Assembly (NCBI GenBank): GCA_018873225.1
Contig: JAEILZ010000002.1
Location: forward strand, 3,038,001-3,102,000
Origin: [Phialemoniopsis] sp. UDSM-2020
Lineage: Eukaryota > Ascomycota > Sordariomycetes > Thyridiales > Thyridiaceae
DNA: 64,000 nucleotides
Reading direction: 5' to 3'
Positions within the stretch are counted from its first letter, which is position 1. Every line of letters starts with the position of its first letter. The notes below the pieces were generated by a model that saw only the letters and a program-made list of their open reading frames with translations, was not told the origin of the DNA and made no database searches. A program made the position numbers and the translations under genes. Shown piece by piece: positions 1 through 10,059 of the stretch.

Positions 1-1380
1 GCCGAATATCGAAGACGATACCGCATGGAGCCACCGCCGGGCTTCGACGACTGGTTCAGATTCGCAAAGGACAGGAATTCTTTGATCATCGACGACTACG
101 ACACCATATTCGACTCTGTTGCACCTTTCCTCAAAATTGCCCCAAAAACAATAAGGACGTTCATGGAGGAAGCGGCAGTGGCAGGCCATATAGCACAGTG
201 TGGCTTCCGTAAGGGCAAGCTTGAGGGGAACTGCGGACCACGAGGCGAGAGGATACACAATATGACGGCACCGTATCAAGGCAAGCTCCCCGACTTCACC
301 TTGTTGATCAATTCGCGGGATGAACCTACCGTGCTCTTGCCGTCAACACGAGCGGCGAGTGATCCCATGTGGAACGACCTCTCCGGAACACATGCGACAA
401 ACAACATCGCCGAGCCCTGCGGCTCTGCATGGCTGCAAAGTCGGCCGGCACTGAACAACCAGAGCCTCCCGACGGTTTCCATGCCTCTGCCCTTTATACA
501 AGACGCTCGAGACTCGAGCGACTTTTGCGCGCATCCCGAATACGCCGACATGCACGGCATGATATTCGCGCCCCTGACCCTGAACGCGGCCACCAAGCCC
601 GCCCCGATCCTGTCGCAAGGCAAACTCTCGACTTTCTCTGACGTCCTGATGCCGAGTCAAATCTACCTCCAGGGCTACGAGAATCTAAACGACTACGGAT
701 ACATAGACGAGGAGGACCCGGCCTGGGAGGAAAAGGATGCCAAGCTCTACTGGATCGGCTCCAATAACGGCGGCGCGCAGGTCGACGACAGGTGGCAGAG
801 GATGCACCGCCAGCGCTTCGTCGCCATGACGGAGGACGAGCCCGAGCAGATGGCGACCTACTTAGACCAGACGGCGCCCGGCGAGTGGACGGCTTGGCGG
901 CGGCCCAGCGCCCTCCCCGCCGCGTCCGACGTGCACTTCCACGCGTTCCGCCTCTGCGCGTGGCGCGCGTGCAAGGCCATGATGCGGCGCTTCCGCGCGG
1001 CGGACCGGCAGCCGCAGCGCGCGCAGTACGCGCACCGGTTCCTCATGGACATTGACGGGCTGGGCTACTCGGGCCGGTTCTACGCGCACCTGCGGTCGCG
1101 CAGCGCGAGCCTCAAGATGACCATTGTGCGCGAGTGGCACGACGACCGCCTGGTCCCCTGGGTGCACTACGTCCCCGTCAGCCTGTCGATGGCGGAGCTG
1201 CCCGAGACGATGCGCTTCCTCGGGACGACGGAGGAGGGGATGCAGCTGGCGAGGCAGATCGCGGACAGCGGGAGGGAGTGGTGGGCCAGGGCGCTGCGGC
1301 CGGAGGACTTTCAGGTGTATTTCTATCGCCTGCTGTTGGAGCTGGCGAGGGTGGTGGATGAGAAGCGGACTGTACAGTAA
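1..1380 (+). CDS. GT90 (CAP10-like) glycosyltransferase, 5' part outside window
   Basis: The frame is already open at base 1, eight codons before the first ATG at 25, so the gene starts to the left of the window and only its C-terminal ~460 residues are seen. The PPPGFDDW motif followed by a phenylalanine-alanine stretch is the usual opening of the conserved part of fungal GT90 proteins. The C-terminal third carries the CAP10 signature: MDIDGLGYSGRF, a basic strand (SASLKM), then HYVPVS and a final helix rich in Leu/Tyr. GT90 enzymes (cryptococcal Cap10/Cxt1, animal POGLUT) transfer xylose or glucose in the secretory pathway; the donor and acceptor here are unknown. The N-terminal membrane anchor expected of the family would lie off the window. 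No intron is seen in this part. It ends 660 bases before the MFS gene on the same strand. Confidence 0.85.
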   Translation, partial: AEYRRRYRMEPPPGFDDWFRFAKDRNSLIIDDYDTIFDSVAPFLKIAPKTIRTFMEEAAVAGHIAQCGFRKGKLEGNCGPRGERIHNMTAPYQGKLPDFTLLINSRDEPTVLLPSTRAASDPMWNDLSGTHATNNIAEPCGSAWLQSRPALNNQSLPTVSMPLPFIQDARDSSDFCAHPEYADMHGMIFAPLTLNAATKPAPILSQGKLSTFSDVLMPSQIYLQGYENLNDYGYIDEEDPAWEEKDAKLYWIGSNNGGAQVDDRWQRMHRQRFVAMTEDEPEQMATYLDQTAPGEWTAWRRPSALPAASDVHFHAFRLCAWRACKAMMRRFRAADRQPQRAQYAHRFLMDIDGLGYSGRFYAHLRSRSASLKMTIVREWHDDRLVPWVHYVPVSLSMAELPETMRFLGTTEEGMQLARQIADSGREWWARALRPEDFQVYFYRLLLELARVVDEKRTVQ

Positions 1381-2041
1381 CCATGATAGCCTATTCCTTT
1401 TTTTCTGCCAATTGAGTCGACTTGTCCGTCGGGCGTGTATCACAAGACATCAGCCCGTGTTCTGTCTGACCTTGCCTCCGTCATCATCGCCGTCGCCATT
1501 GTATCACTGGCTGACCAGACCAGGCTTGGAAATCGGTGGCTTCTCACTTGCCGCGTTTCCGCTGCAGCAGGTTGCATTCTGCATGGCCGATTCACCTCCG
1601 AACCGGGGCGACAAAGTGCCCTGTCACACCCCCCGGGCGACTCGCTTGGCCGCCCGCCATACTCGTTCAGGCAGTTGGCGACGCGCCCAGTGGGCAGACC
1701 GGAGCATTTTCATCTCCACTCATCGGAGTCTTCAGTGGGGATCTCAGTGCCTGCTTCGCGAATTTTACGGGCTTGGTCCCAGCGAAAAAGTGGCGGCGAG
1801 CGGTAAAGGCGGCGCCCCCGGCGGCGTGCTTTGGATGACTCAGCTTGCCTTGCGTGCTCCAGTCTGCATCTTTTCTCTGGGTTTTGCACGGCTTTGCTTT
1901 GACAGGATGTGGCAGTTCTTCGGAGGCCGTTGGGAGGCGAACACGAGCGAATTCTTCTTTTGCTCACCACCTCAATCGTGCGCGCTTTCTCCTGCGCACC
2001 GCCAACGACATAGCAGGACCCGGAAAGCCATTCTGCTCGCC
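1381..2041. other. Intergenic, GT90 to MFS gene
   Basis: About 660 bases holding the 3' end of the GT90 gene and the promoter and leader of the MFS gene. An open frame runs through much of it in the MFS reading frame, but the residues show no family resemblance and the first good start is the ATG at 2042. No separate gene is supported. Confidence 0.6.
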
Positions 2042-4025
2042 ATGGCTAACGACGAGCGTACGCCTCTGTTGCCGCCCGCCAACGGCGATGGCGCCGCCGT
2101 CACCGGCAAAGCCAAGACGCCGAGCAAGGTCTCCTCGTGGTGGCACCCGGCCAATCGCGTGCTCCTAGCTGGTTTCCTTATCACTCTCTCCTTCAGCTAC
2201 ACGCAGGTGCCTCTGCTCTACGTCTTCCGGGAAATGGAGTGCGACGTCTTCTACAGCAAGAACCCGCCGTTCGAGGGGCCCGGCGACCGGTGCAATCGAA
2301 ATGAGATTGCCGCCGGCACCGCGCAACAGGTCAGTATCTTGAGCATGACCACGACTTTTGCAGGTATGTAGTCTCTCCGGATTCAGACCACCCGCATTCC
2401 CGACCGCTAATACGCGGGGGGACAGGCACGTGGAATCTGTTCATCTCGGGCCAGCAGGTCAAGCGATGGGGCCCCCGCGCCGCACTACTCCTGCAGACCA
2501 TCATCCCGGCCTTCCGGGTTCTCACGCAGATCTTCGGCGTGCTGGCCGGGGGCCAAGCCGGCATATGGATCATCCAGACGACCCAGGTCATCACCATCCT
2601 GGGTGGACCTGCTGGCTATATGTGAGTTCTGCCCTTCATGTATATGCTTTTCGTGGGGCCGGCGACTCATTTTCATCATGATAGTCTCATCATCAACACT
2701 ATTGCTGGAGAGCTTGTCCAGCCTTCCGAAAGAACTGCCATCTTTGGCAAGCTGCAGGGTAGTCTGATGCTAGGACAAGCAATAGGGTTCTTGGGTAAGC
2801 ACCCTAACTTGATGACGCCGCCAAGGTCTTTATGCTGACTCCTCTCTCAGTCGGCGGCATGATAGGTGATAAATTCGGCGTGATAAGCCCCTTTCAATTT
2901 GCCTTTTGCTCGTTCCTCGTCGCGAGCCTATTTGCCCGGCTCACGATTCCTTACATCTCGGCCGAGTCCCTTTCAGATCCCAAGAGGAATGCAAAGGGTC
3001 TTGCAGGTTTCTTCGCGCCGCTCAAGGTCCTGTGGCCTCAGAACCTTCGCCTCGCCAGCGGACGTCCTGCAAAGCACTTCGGGATCCTGTTTCTGTGTTG
3101 TGGTGTGTTTCTCGGAGTGGTAAGTAGTCCCTCGTGATGCAAGGGAACATGTGATTAACTGGGCCACCAGCTTGCCACGGGCTACGCACCGACTTTGATG
3201 CAGATGTACGCGACGACCGTGTTCCACTTCGACCAGTCTGACAACGGCTGGCTCATGTCTGGCAACGCATTGATGCGCGCCTTCTTCCTCATTGTGCTCT
3301 TCCCCAGGATCATCTCCGCCGGACGCAAGTGGTACTCAAAGCGCTATGAGACCGAGAGCAAGGACGATGCGCCGCTCCCCACCGAGCCTCAGGACTTTGA
3401 TGCCCCGACCGGCACTCAGGGAGCGCGGGAGCCTGTGGTGCCGGAAGCCACTTATGACAGTGCTGCGTATGGGTTCGATCTCTTCTTCCTGCGGTGGAGT
3501 CTCTTGGTCGACGGCATTATGACGGCTTCTGCTGCCTTTGCCACACAAGGCTGGCACGCTTACTTAGGTAGGTCTCACTTATGCAGATTCATGTACAGTT
3601 GAACTAGTGCTAACGAGCTGCAAGTCGCGTTCCTGCTGCCCTTCGGATCCGGTACAGCGCCTGCGGCAAAAGGCGTCATCACCGAGATGTGCCCCAAGTC
3701 TCAGCGGACTGACGCCCTGAACGCAATCACGCTGGTCGAGAACATCGCTAGGCTCTCGACCCTGGGCCTGTTTGGCTTCATCTTCTCGGCTCTCGCCGAG
3801 ATTGGCAAAGTTCACTTGACATTCTTTGTCAATGGTGTAAGTGTTTCTCACCTCCTAGCCCTGAAGAACCAATTAAGCTCACACTCGTCTTAGGCTATTG
3901 CAGTATTGGGCATGCTCGTCCTACTCCTGTCGCACTTCCCTCCGTGGGGGAGTACGCTTGTCGAAGAGCATGCCGAGGAGGAGTCTCAAGTGAGTGGACA
4001 AGATGACGAAAGTCAGCAATCTTGA
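2042..4025 (+). CDS. MFS transporter (545 aa, 7 exons)
   Basis: Exons 2042-2363, 2426-2621, 2685-2794, 2851-3119, 3171-3567, 3625-3836 and 3894-4025 join to 545 codons. All introns are GT-AG and 51-63 nt; that before exon 6 has a GCTAACG branch site. The start MANDERTPLLPP gives a short cytosolic leader before the first membrane helix near residue 48. About twelve hydrophobic segments are visible, separated by a long hydrophilic central loop (around residue 350, rich in acidic residues and proline) and followed by an acidic tail. The loop and the NLFISGQ segment fit the drug/H+ antiporter-like half of MFS rather than the sugar porters elsewhere in the window. Substrate unknown. It is a plasma or organelle membrane carrier by family; no partner gene is evident beside it. 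Confidence 0.85.
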
Positions 4026-4636
4026 GGAATGACTGGTAGACGTGGTGATGCTTGTTTTCTTCTTGTGACGAGACCAAGAGCCTAGATTGAGATAAATGTC
4101 TTGGATATGCATTTTGCGCGGCGTTGGGAAAAGAAAACTGGGTGATTGTGTTTAATGGGAAGCATGGTTCATAATCAATAATGGGGCTTATGATCAGTAA
4201 ACAAGGCTTTGCGTATGACGTGACCAAATGTTGTACCTAATTCGACGCAAGAACGAAGCGCATTAGGTAAAGCAAAGTATACTCCTTTCTGTATCTTTTC
4301 CGGGGTTACTTACCCCAGCCATTGAACTCTTTTACTAAAGATAGCCTCCTTACTTATCTGATCTGTGGGGGCTGGCATGGTTGAATGGGGCAAGTCTTTC
4401 CGGCAGATGCTTACTTGCATACCAATTTGATAAGCCAAATAAGTGTCACAAAGAAAGGGTTGAGGGGAAATGACTTACGGCGGGGAGAGGGCGTTCTCTT
4501 TCCCTGATGTCAATGCCGGGTAAATCTCAGCTTCAGTATCTGCGAGCCCGTCTTGATGTTTTGAACACCTTTGCCCTGGCAACGCAGCGAAGCCGACGTC
4601 CGTAACCGTCATCATCTCGCTCCTCTAGATTCAAAT
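4026..4636. other. Intergenic between MFS and proline racemase-like genes
   Basis: About 610 bases with the 3' end of the MFS gene and the promoter of the following gene. No reading frame, RNA or repeat that I can support. Confidence 0.6.
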
Positions 4637-5674
4637 ATGCGTTTCTCACGTTCGATCAACGTCGTAGGCGTCCATGCCGCCGGCGAAGTCGGCGACGTCA
4701 TCGTCGGCGGTGTCCTCGATGTACCTGGAAAGACAATGTACGACAAGATGATGTATTTCTGGACACAGGCCGACGAGCTCCGGCAACTGCTCCTCAACGA
4801 GCCGCGCGGCCGACCGTCGAAGAACGTGAACCTGGTCCTACCTCCATGCGACCCAAGGGCTGATGCAGGGTTCATCATCATGGAGAGCGAGGAGTACCCG
4901 CCGATGTCTGGGTCCAATACCATCTGCACGACTACAGCATTGCTCGAGACAGGCATGATCAAGATGCAGGAGCCGACCACTACTGTCAATCTTGATACCG
5001 CGGCTGGCCTGGTGGTAGCTACGGCCGATTGCGAGAACGGGAAATGCAAAGCCGTCTCCTTCGACAACGTGCCGGCGTTCGTCTTTGAGCTAGACTTTGA
5101 GGTGGAGTTGCCCGGCTTGGGCACGATCGTGTGCGACATCGCATGGGGCGGGATGCTCTATGCCATTGTCGATGTGAGCCAAGTAGGGCTGACTATCAAC
5201 AGCAAAGAGGGGAAGAAGCTTGTTCAGTATGGCGAGCAGATCAAGAGGGCGGTACAAGCCAAGATTGAGCCCGTCCACCCCGAGAACCCGGGCATCCACG
5301 GCGTGACGAACTTTTGCTTTACCGAGCCTCTTCAGGAGGACGAGAACGGAGGCAAGAAGGCAGTCAACACTGTGGTCGTCTCGCCGGGCCGGCTCGACCG
5401 AAGTCCCTGCGGTACCGGCTGCTGCGCGAGAATGGCTGTCCTCCGCGCCCGCGGACGGCTCGCCGAGGGTGAGTCGTTCCGGCACATCAGCGTTACGGGG
5501 ACGGAATTTATGTGCAAGATCAGAGGCACCACGAAGGTTGGGGAATATCCCGCGATCCTCCCTACCGTTCGGGGGAGCGCGTGGATTACTTCTTATCAGC
5601 AGGTAGTACTCGATCCTTCTGATCCCTTCCCACTCGGGTTCAGGGTAGGCGACGCCTGGCATTCGCCTGACTGA
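4637..5674 (+). CDS. Proline racemase-superfamily enzyme, probable trans-3-hydroxy-L-proline dehydratase
   Basis: A single exon of 345 residues starting at MRFSRSINVVGVHAAGE; an in-frame ATG at 4571 would add 22 residues of no family resemblance. The family fold is two symmetric halves with one catalytic residue each. Here the first site reads PPMSGSNTIC, with Ser where proline racemases have Cys in MCGHG. The second reads DRSPCGTGCC, with the usual Cys. By established work on the superfamily, Cys/Cys enzymes are racemases or 4-hydroxyproline epimerases, while Ser/Cys and Thr/Cys members act as trans-3-hydroxyproline dehydratases, Ser/Cys sometimes with both activities. The length matches the family. 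A role in hydroxyproline breakdown (collagen or plant wall protein) is inference; no other hydroxyproline gene lies nearby. Confidence 0.85.
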   Translation: MRFSRSINVVGVHAAGEVGDVIVGGVLDVPGKTMYDKMMYFWTQADELRQLLLNEPRGRPSKNVNLVLPPCDPRADAGFIIMESEEYPPMSGSNTICTTTALLETGMIKMQEPTTTVNLDTAAGLVVATADCENGKCKAVSFDNVPAFVFELDFEVELPGLGTIVCDIAWGGMLYAIVDVSQVGLTINSKEGKKLVQYGEQIKRAVQAKIEPVHPENPGIHGVTNFCFTEPLQEDENGGKKAVNTVVVSPGRLDRSPCGTGCCARMAVLRARGRLAEGESFRHISVTGTEFMCKIRGTTKVGEYPAILPTVRGSAWITSYQQVVLDPSDPFPLGFRVGDAWHSPD

Positions 5675-6323
5675 GGAGTTAAGGCAGTTCACACTAAGAG
5701 AGAAGGCAGCGATACTACTGTGTGCAAATTATAATGGGCAAGTTTGCGCAAGCCAACCCTGACTTTGGATTCTCTTGCTAGTTGAAAACTTCAGTTTGGA
5801 TCTTGAAGCAATTAAAGGATCTTCAAACCATCCATCGTGTCTTGCAATCCCGTGAGCTTTCCCCGTCGGAGACGTGAGTCAAGAGTGTGATAACATTTGT
5901 AAATGTTCATTGGAGATACAAAGCCAAGCCGCCATCGGCATAGCCACTCAAGACGGCCTAGGAAGCACAAGTGGACATCTTCTAACCACGCCAAACATGG
6001 AACCTCAGGCCTGAAGTGGGATCAGGAAGATATCACGCGGGATGATGGTGCTTTACGATATCCTCTCGGCGCGGACGGCCCTTTCCTCGTTTGGCATGCG
6101 GGATGGTGCGGGATGAGATGCTGCTGCGCCGTACCGACACGTTTCTGGGGATGCGGAGATCCGAAGATCAGCGGTCTAGTCGCTGTCCCTCCCCGCGTTT
6201 GCAATCGCTTTTCCGTTAGGAAGTGAGGGATGACGACTTATAAGTTTGGGGTACCGGTCTCGCGGGTGGAGGATGAATCTGGGATAGCGGCTGCAAGAAC
6301 AAAGTTCACGACCACCTTCGACA
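5675..6323. other. Intergenic, promoter of the CE1 esterase
   Basis: About 650 bases with no supported gene. A TATA-like CTTATAAG lies at 6237-6244, some 80 bases before the esterase start, a normal distance for a strong regulated fungal promoter. Confidence 0.5.
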
Positions 6324-7295
6324 ATGCTCTCCCTCCGAGACTTTCTTGCATATGTGCTATGGCTTGCCTGCATCACAGGCGTGTCGGGTGCCTCTCTGCA
6401 GCACATAACCGAACCATTCGGCAATAATCCTACCAACGTCGGCTTTTATCTCTATGTCCCAGACAACCTAGCCCCGCGCCCACCAGTGCTTGTCCACACT
6501 CACGGTTGCCACGGGACCGCTGAAGGTGCTTACAATGGGTACCGATTTCCAAAGCTCGCTGACGAATACGGGTTTATCGTCATCTATCCCGACTCTCCTT
6601 TCCTCGAGAGCAAGTGCTGGGATGTCTCTTCTCGCGAGACGCTGACGCACAACGGCGGTGGCGATAGCCTGGGCATCGCGAGCATGGTGCGCTGGACACT
6701 GGACAAGTATAACGGGGACAAGCGCCGCGTCTTTGCAACTGGGGTCTCGTCGGGTGCCATGATCACCAATGTGCTGATGGGGTCGTACCCGGACCTCTTC
6801 GCTGGGGGCTCTGCCTTTGCGGGTGTGCCATTCGGATGCTATGCCGCGCCGGGCGACAACTCTGGCGTCTACTGGAAGTGGAGTTATGAATGTGCAGCGG
6901 GCAACGTCACTCACAGTCCGAGGCAGTGGAAGGCGATTGTTCAGGCCGCATATCCCGGATATCACGGCTGGCGGCCCAAGGTTCAGGTGTTTCATGGAAC
7001 GGTAGACCAAGTTCTGAACTACAACAACTTTGGAGAGGAGATCAAGCAGTGGACGGCCGTCTTTGGCCTGGATTATAGGGGGCCTGACATAGTCACAGAG
7101 AACAGGCCCAAGAAGGGCTGGACCGAATCTTCCTATGGTGGAGGCTGGTTCGAGGCATACAGTGCGTTCAACGTCACTCACAACATCCAGATGCAGGAAG
7201 ATTTGGTCGTGGACTATTTTGACTTGCGATGTAAAGGAACAGGTTGCTTTGGATGGGGAAAGGGAGGACCATGGAGGCCATGTCACGTTGGATAG
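6324..7295 (+). CDS. Secreted CE1-type esterase (acetylxylan/feruloyl esterase-like)
   Basis: Single exon, 323 residues. MLSLRDFLAYVLWLACITG followed by VSGAS is a signal peptide with likely cleavage near residue 22. The alpha/beta-hydrolase triad can be placed by family pattern: nucleophile Ser in GVSSGAM, acid in FHGTVDQ, and His in NVTHNIQM. The early HTHGCHGT strand gives the oxyanion region, and THNIQMQ matches the GHNIPMQ pattern of carbohydrate esterase family 1 and PHB-depolymerase-like enzymes. These act outside the cell on acetylated or feruloylated xylan. The short tail with CKGTGCFGWGKGGPWRPC, two or three extra Cys, is not a carbohydrate-binding module I recognise. The gene converges with the desaturase gene, 268 bases apart. 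Confidence 0.88.
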   Translation: MLSLRDFLAYVLWLACITGVSGASLQHITEPFGNNPTNVGFYLYVPDNLAPRPPVLVHTHGCHGTAEGAYNGYRFPKLADEYGFIVIYPDSPFLESKCWDVSSRETLTHNGGGDSLGIASMVRWTLDKYNGDKRRVFATGVSSGAMITNVLMGSYPDLFAGGSAFAGVPFGCYAAPGDNSGVYWKWSYECAAGNVTHSPRQWKAIVQAAYPGYHGWRPKVQVFHGTVDQVLNYNNFGEEIKQWTAVFGLDYRGPDIVTENRPKKGWTESSYGGGWFEAYSAFNVTHNIQMQEDLVVDYFDLRCKGTGCFGWGKGGPWRPCHVG

Positions 7296-7563
7296 AAATA
7301 ACGTACAAGTTATTAGCACCGACATTGTGCAGACCAAGTCTTGGCCTGCTAGTATCGAATGGAAATGATAGATTTGTAGGCTGTAAAGCGAGACGCTCCT
7401 CCTCATGGCATACTTGGAAAATACTCGTTGATTACTTGTCTCTGACTTTGTATCAGGCTGCCTCTTTCTTATGTATGGAGCACTCTGCAACCCTGTGTCT
7501 ATCCGCAAGTCTAATCTTATATGTATAGCGTATTCCGTTCTAATCTCATGCACCGTTCCTTTT

Positions 7564-9108
7564 CTATGCCTTGTGCTTGAACTTCTCTGCGATCTCTTCC
7601 TCGCTAAAGCGCCGGGTGTGGCTTCTGAGCATCTCGGCTCTCTCCTCGAGTGTCAGGTTGATCTGGTCTCCGATGGGGACGAGACACTTGGCCAAGGTCA
7701 TGTAGTCCTTCATCATCAGCCTGACGGTGATCATGATGTAGTCGATGTTGTGGAAGACCAGAGCATGCTGCGAGGCGTAGGTGTCCTTCTGCCGCATGAA
7801 CGAGTTGGGGTGCTCGCGCCAGTGGCGCAGAGGGTTGAGATGGTGCGAGGTGTGGTACCCATCGTTGTAGCAGAAACGGTTGCTCTGTTATCTAGTCAGT
7901 ATGAGTTCACTACGGGGAGCCGACATGAACAGATGAACTTACTGCAACATCAATCAGTGTGATGCTCGACCGAAAATCAGAGTCAGGGTCGTCGTTATCA
8001 ACAAAGGCGTGCTGGCCCCAGTTGCCGACCATCAGCCCGATCCTGAGGAGGGCGAACGGCAAGACGAGCGTGCAAAAGGCAGCTCTGGCATCGACCTTGG
8101 TCCACATGAGATACATCATGGCGTAGCTGCCAAACTCCCAAGACACCGCCTTGCAACCCGTCACAACTCGCCGCTTGCGCCAGAAATAGAGCGGCAGGTC
8201 GAACCAGATCAGGAACCAGAACCGGCCGACGTAGTGCATAAAGTGCAGCAGCTCGTCGCGCTGGTACCGCAGCGTCGACGAAAGGTCGTCGGGCCCGTTG
8301 CCCTCGACGTGGTGGTGCTTGACGTGGTGATAGAAATAAGAGTTCCAGGTGTGGCCCATGAGCGGGTCGAGGATGTAGGGGAAGGTGTGGTCAAAGAAGC
8401 CGAAGCGCTTGTTGAGCACGCCGCGCATGTGGATGTGCTGGTGGCGCATGAGGGTGTAGGTGCCGACGTAGTAGCCCTGCATGATCATGTGGAAGACGCC
8501 GTGGTACCACGTGAAGTGCCTGAAGAGCAGGAAGGCGCTGGGGACCAGGGTGGTGAAGTAGATGATGAGATGCGTGAGCATAATCACGTCGGTCTTGTGG
8601 CGGACTATGGACTGGGCCACGCGGATGTACGGCTGCAGAAGGTAGCGGTCTATGACCGGGGGTAGCTGCATGTCCCGCAGGTCTGTGGTACAAATGACGC
8701 TGGTCTCAAAGTCTGCGTGCTCTGGGTTGTTCAGGCCGTCAATGGCGGCTTGCACCTTCTCCTCTCTCACTGGACCATTGTCAGCCTTGGATTCATGAGA
8801 TGACAGTAGAGATTCCGAGGCGATCCGGGCCGAGACATACCTTTGGCGGGCGTGGCTTCGTCCGGGCCGTTACCAGCACGGTCCTTGGTACCACGGTGGC
8901 GCGCGCCGTTTTCCTTGACTGCATGGCCGTTGGACTGTGGCGCGCCGGTGCGGGCCTCACGGATGTCCTGGGCGAGACTTTCCAGGATGAGCCGGTCGGC
9001 AATGGTGAGCTTCGGGTCGTAGACGATGAGAGACTCCAGATCCGCGCCCGTACCCTCACGGGAAGAGCCGGAGATGGTTGTTGTAGCAGAGCCTTGTGAG
9101 ACAGCCAT
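7564..9108 (-). CDS. Membrane fatty-acid desaturase (471 aa, 3 exons)
   Basis: Exons 9108-8841, 8769-7943 and 7884-7564 (minus strand) join to 471 codons. The start ATG gives MAVSQGSATTT. A ~120-residue hydrophilic leader precedes the membrane part. Three histidine boxes of the membrane desaturase/hydroxylase family (PF00487) are present: HQHIH, HHVKHHH and GYHTSHH. The last lies at the very start of exon 3, confirming that splice. Hydrophobic pairs lie between the boxes. There is no cytochrome b5 domain. The enzyme would be a di-iron protein of the endoplasmic reticulum; acyl substrate and bond position cannot be told from the sequence. The third box followed by LNPLRHW is typical of a poorly studied fungal subgroup rather than delta-9 or delta-12 enzymes. 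Confidence 0.85.
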
Positions 9109-10059
9109 ATTGGACAGCTCGCAAGGCAAGATGATGATGAGAGGTCGTTACAGATCGGGGAGCATCAGGCCATCCGAATCGGGATATCGGGGATAAGTTT
9201 GAGCAAGAGGGATTTTTGGTGAGAGACTGGCCCCGAATCTCCCGAATGGTGAGTCAAGTATACCCGAATGTAGACGACTGGCTCCAGCAGTCACTTTGTA
9301 GACGGCCGTTGATATTCAAGACAACGGGATAGCTCTCCACGGTCGAGCTGAAGAATGGAGTAAGGGTTCGTTGAACCAGGGGAAAAGAGCTCCAGGTACC
9401 GAAGATTGGGACGTCCATGGACCAGGGTCTGGAAACTAGAAAAAGGGGGACCCACTCATTTTAAGCCCCGAGATGAAGCTTGTCTTTTTTAAAATCCACA
9501 ATCAGCGAAAAACAATGAAACGAACCACCAAGCATTCACCCCACGGGAAGCATGCACTATTCATTGCAATGACGGACCAATCTTCTCGTATTAATTCTTT
9601 CTTTCATTCCAAGAAGGTCAATTGGCGAGCTGAGCTAGGTACGCGCGCACGCAAAAGCCCAAACTGCGCCTCCTTGTAGCTCGCTCAACAAAGCCAGCGG
9701 ACCGCGCCGGCCAGACCCACGTCAAAGGACGCGCCATCCTTCCTGCCAGGGGCTGCGACTGGCCTGTTTCGAGAAGAGTTTTCTCGCTACGTGGATTTAA
9801 CAATCAACCAGCTGGCAATCTACGCCCGGGGCAGCGCGAGGCCCGGGCCATCCGCAAAGTGGCGGCTCGTTGGATTGATCGTGTGTTTTGTGCGACGCCT
9901 ATCGTCTCTGCATCGTATGACTTGGCATGTTCCTGTGGCCAATTGCTCAATTGCCGAAGAAAGTGAACATTAACTACACATGCAAAAGGATTGGGCAGGT
10001 GCTGGACAAAGCTCTATTATGAGCGACGTCATCGATAATCCTGAGCTGAAGCTACATGT
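9109..10059. other. Intergenic, desaturase promoter and 3' side of the double-zinc regulator
   Basis: About 950 bases. Short open frames exist but none has a recognisable product. Nothing else is seen. Confidence 0.5.

Noticed and set aside
1124..2041. Long open frame leading into the MFS gene
   Set aside because: It overlaps the GT90 gene in another frame, and its residues before 2042 have no transporter-like character; the real start is the ATG at 2042.
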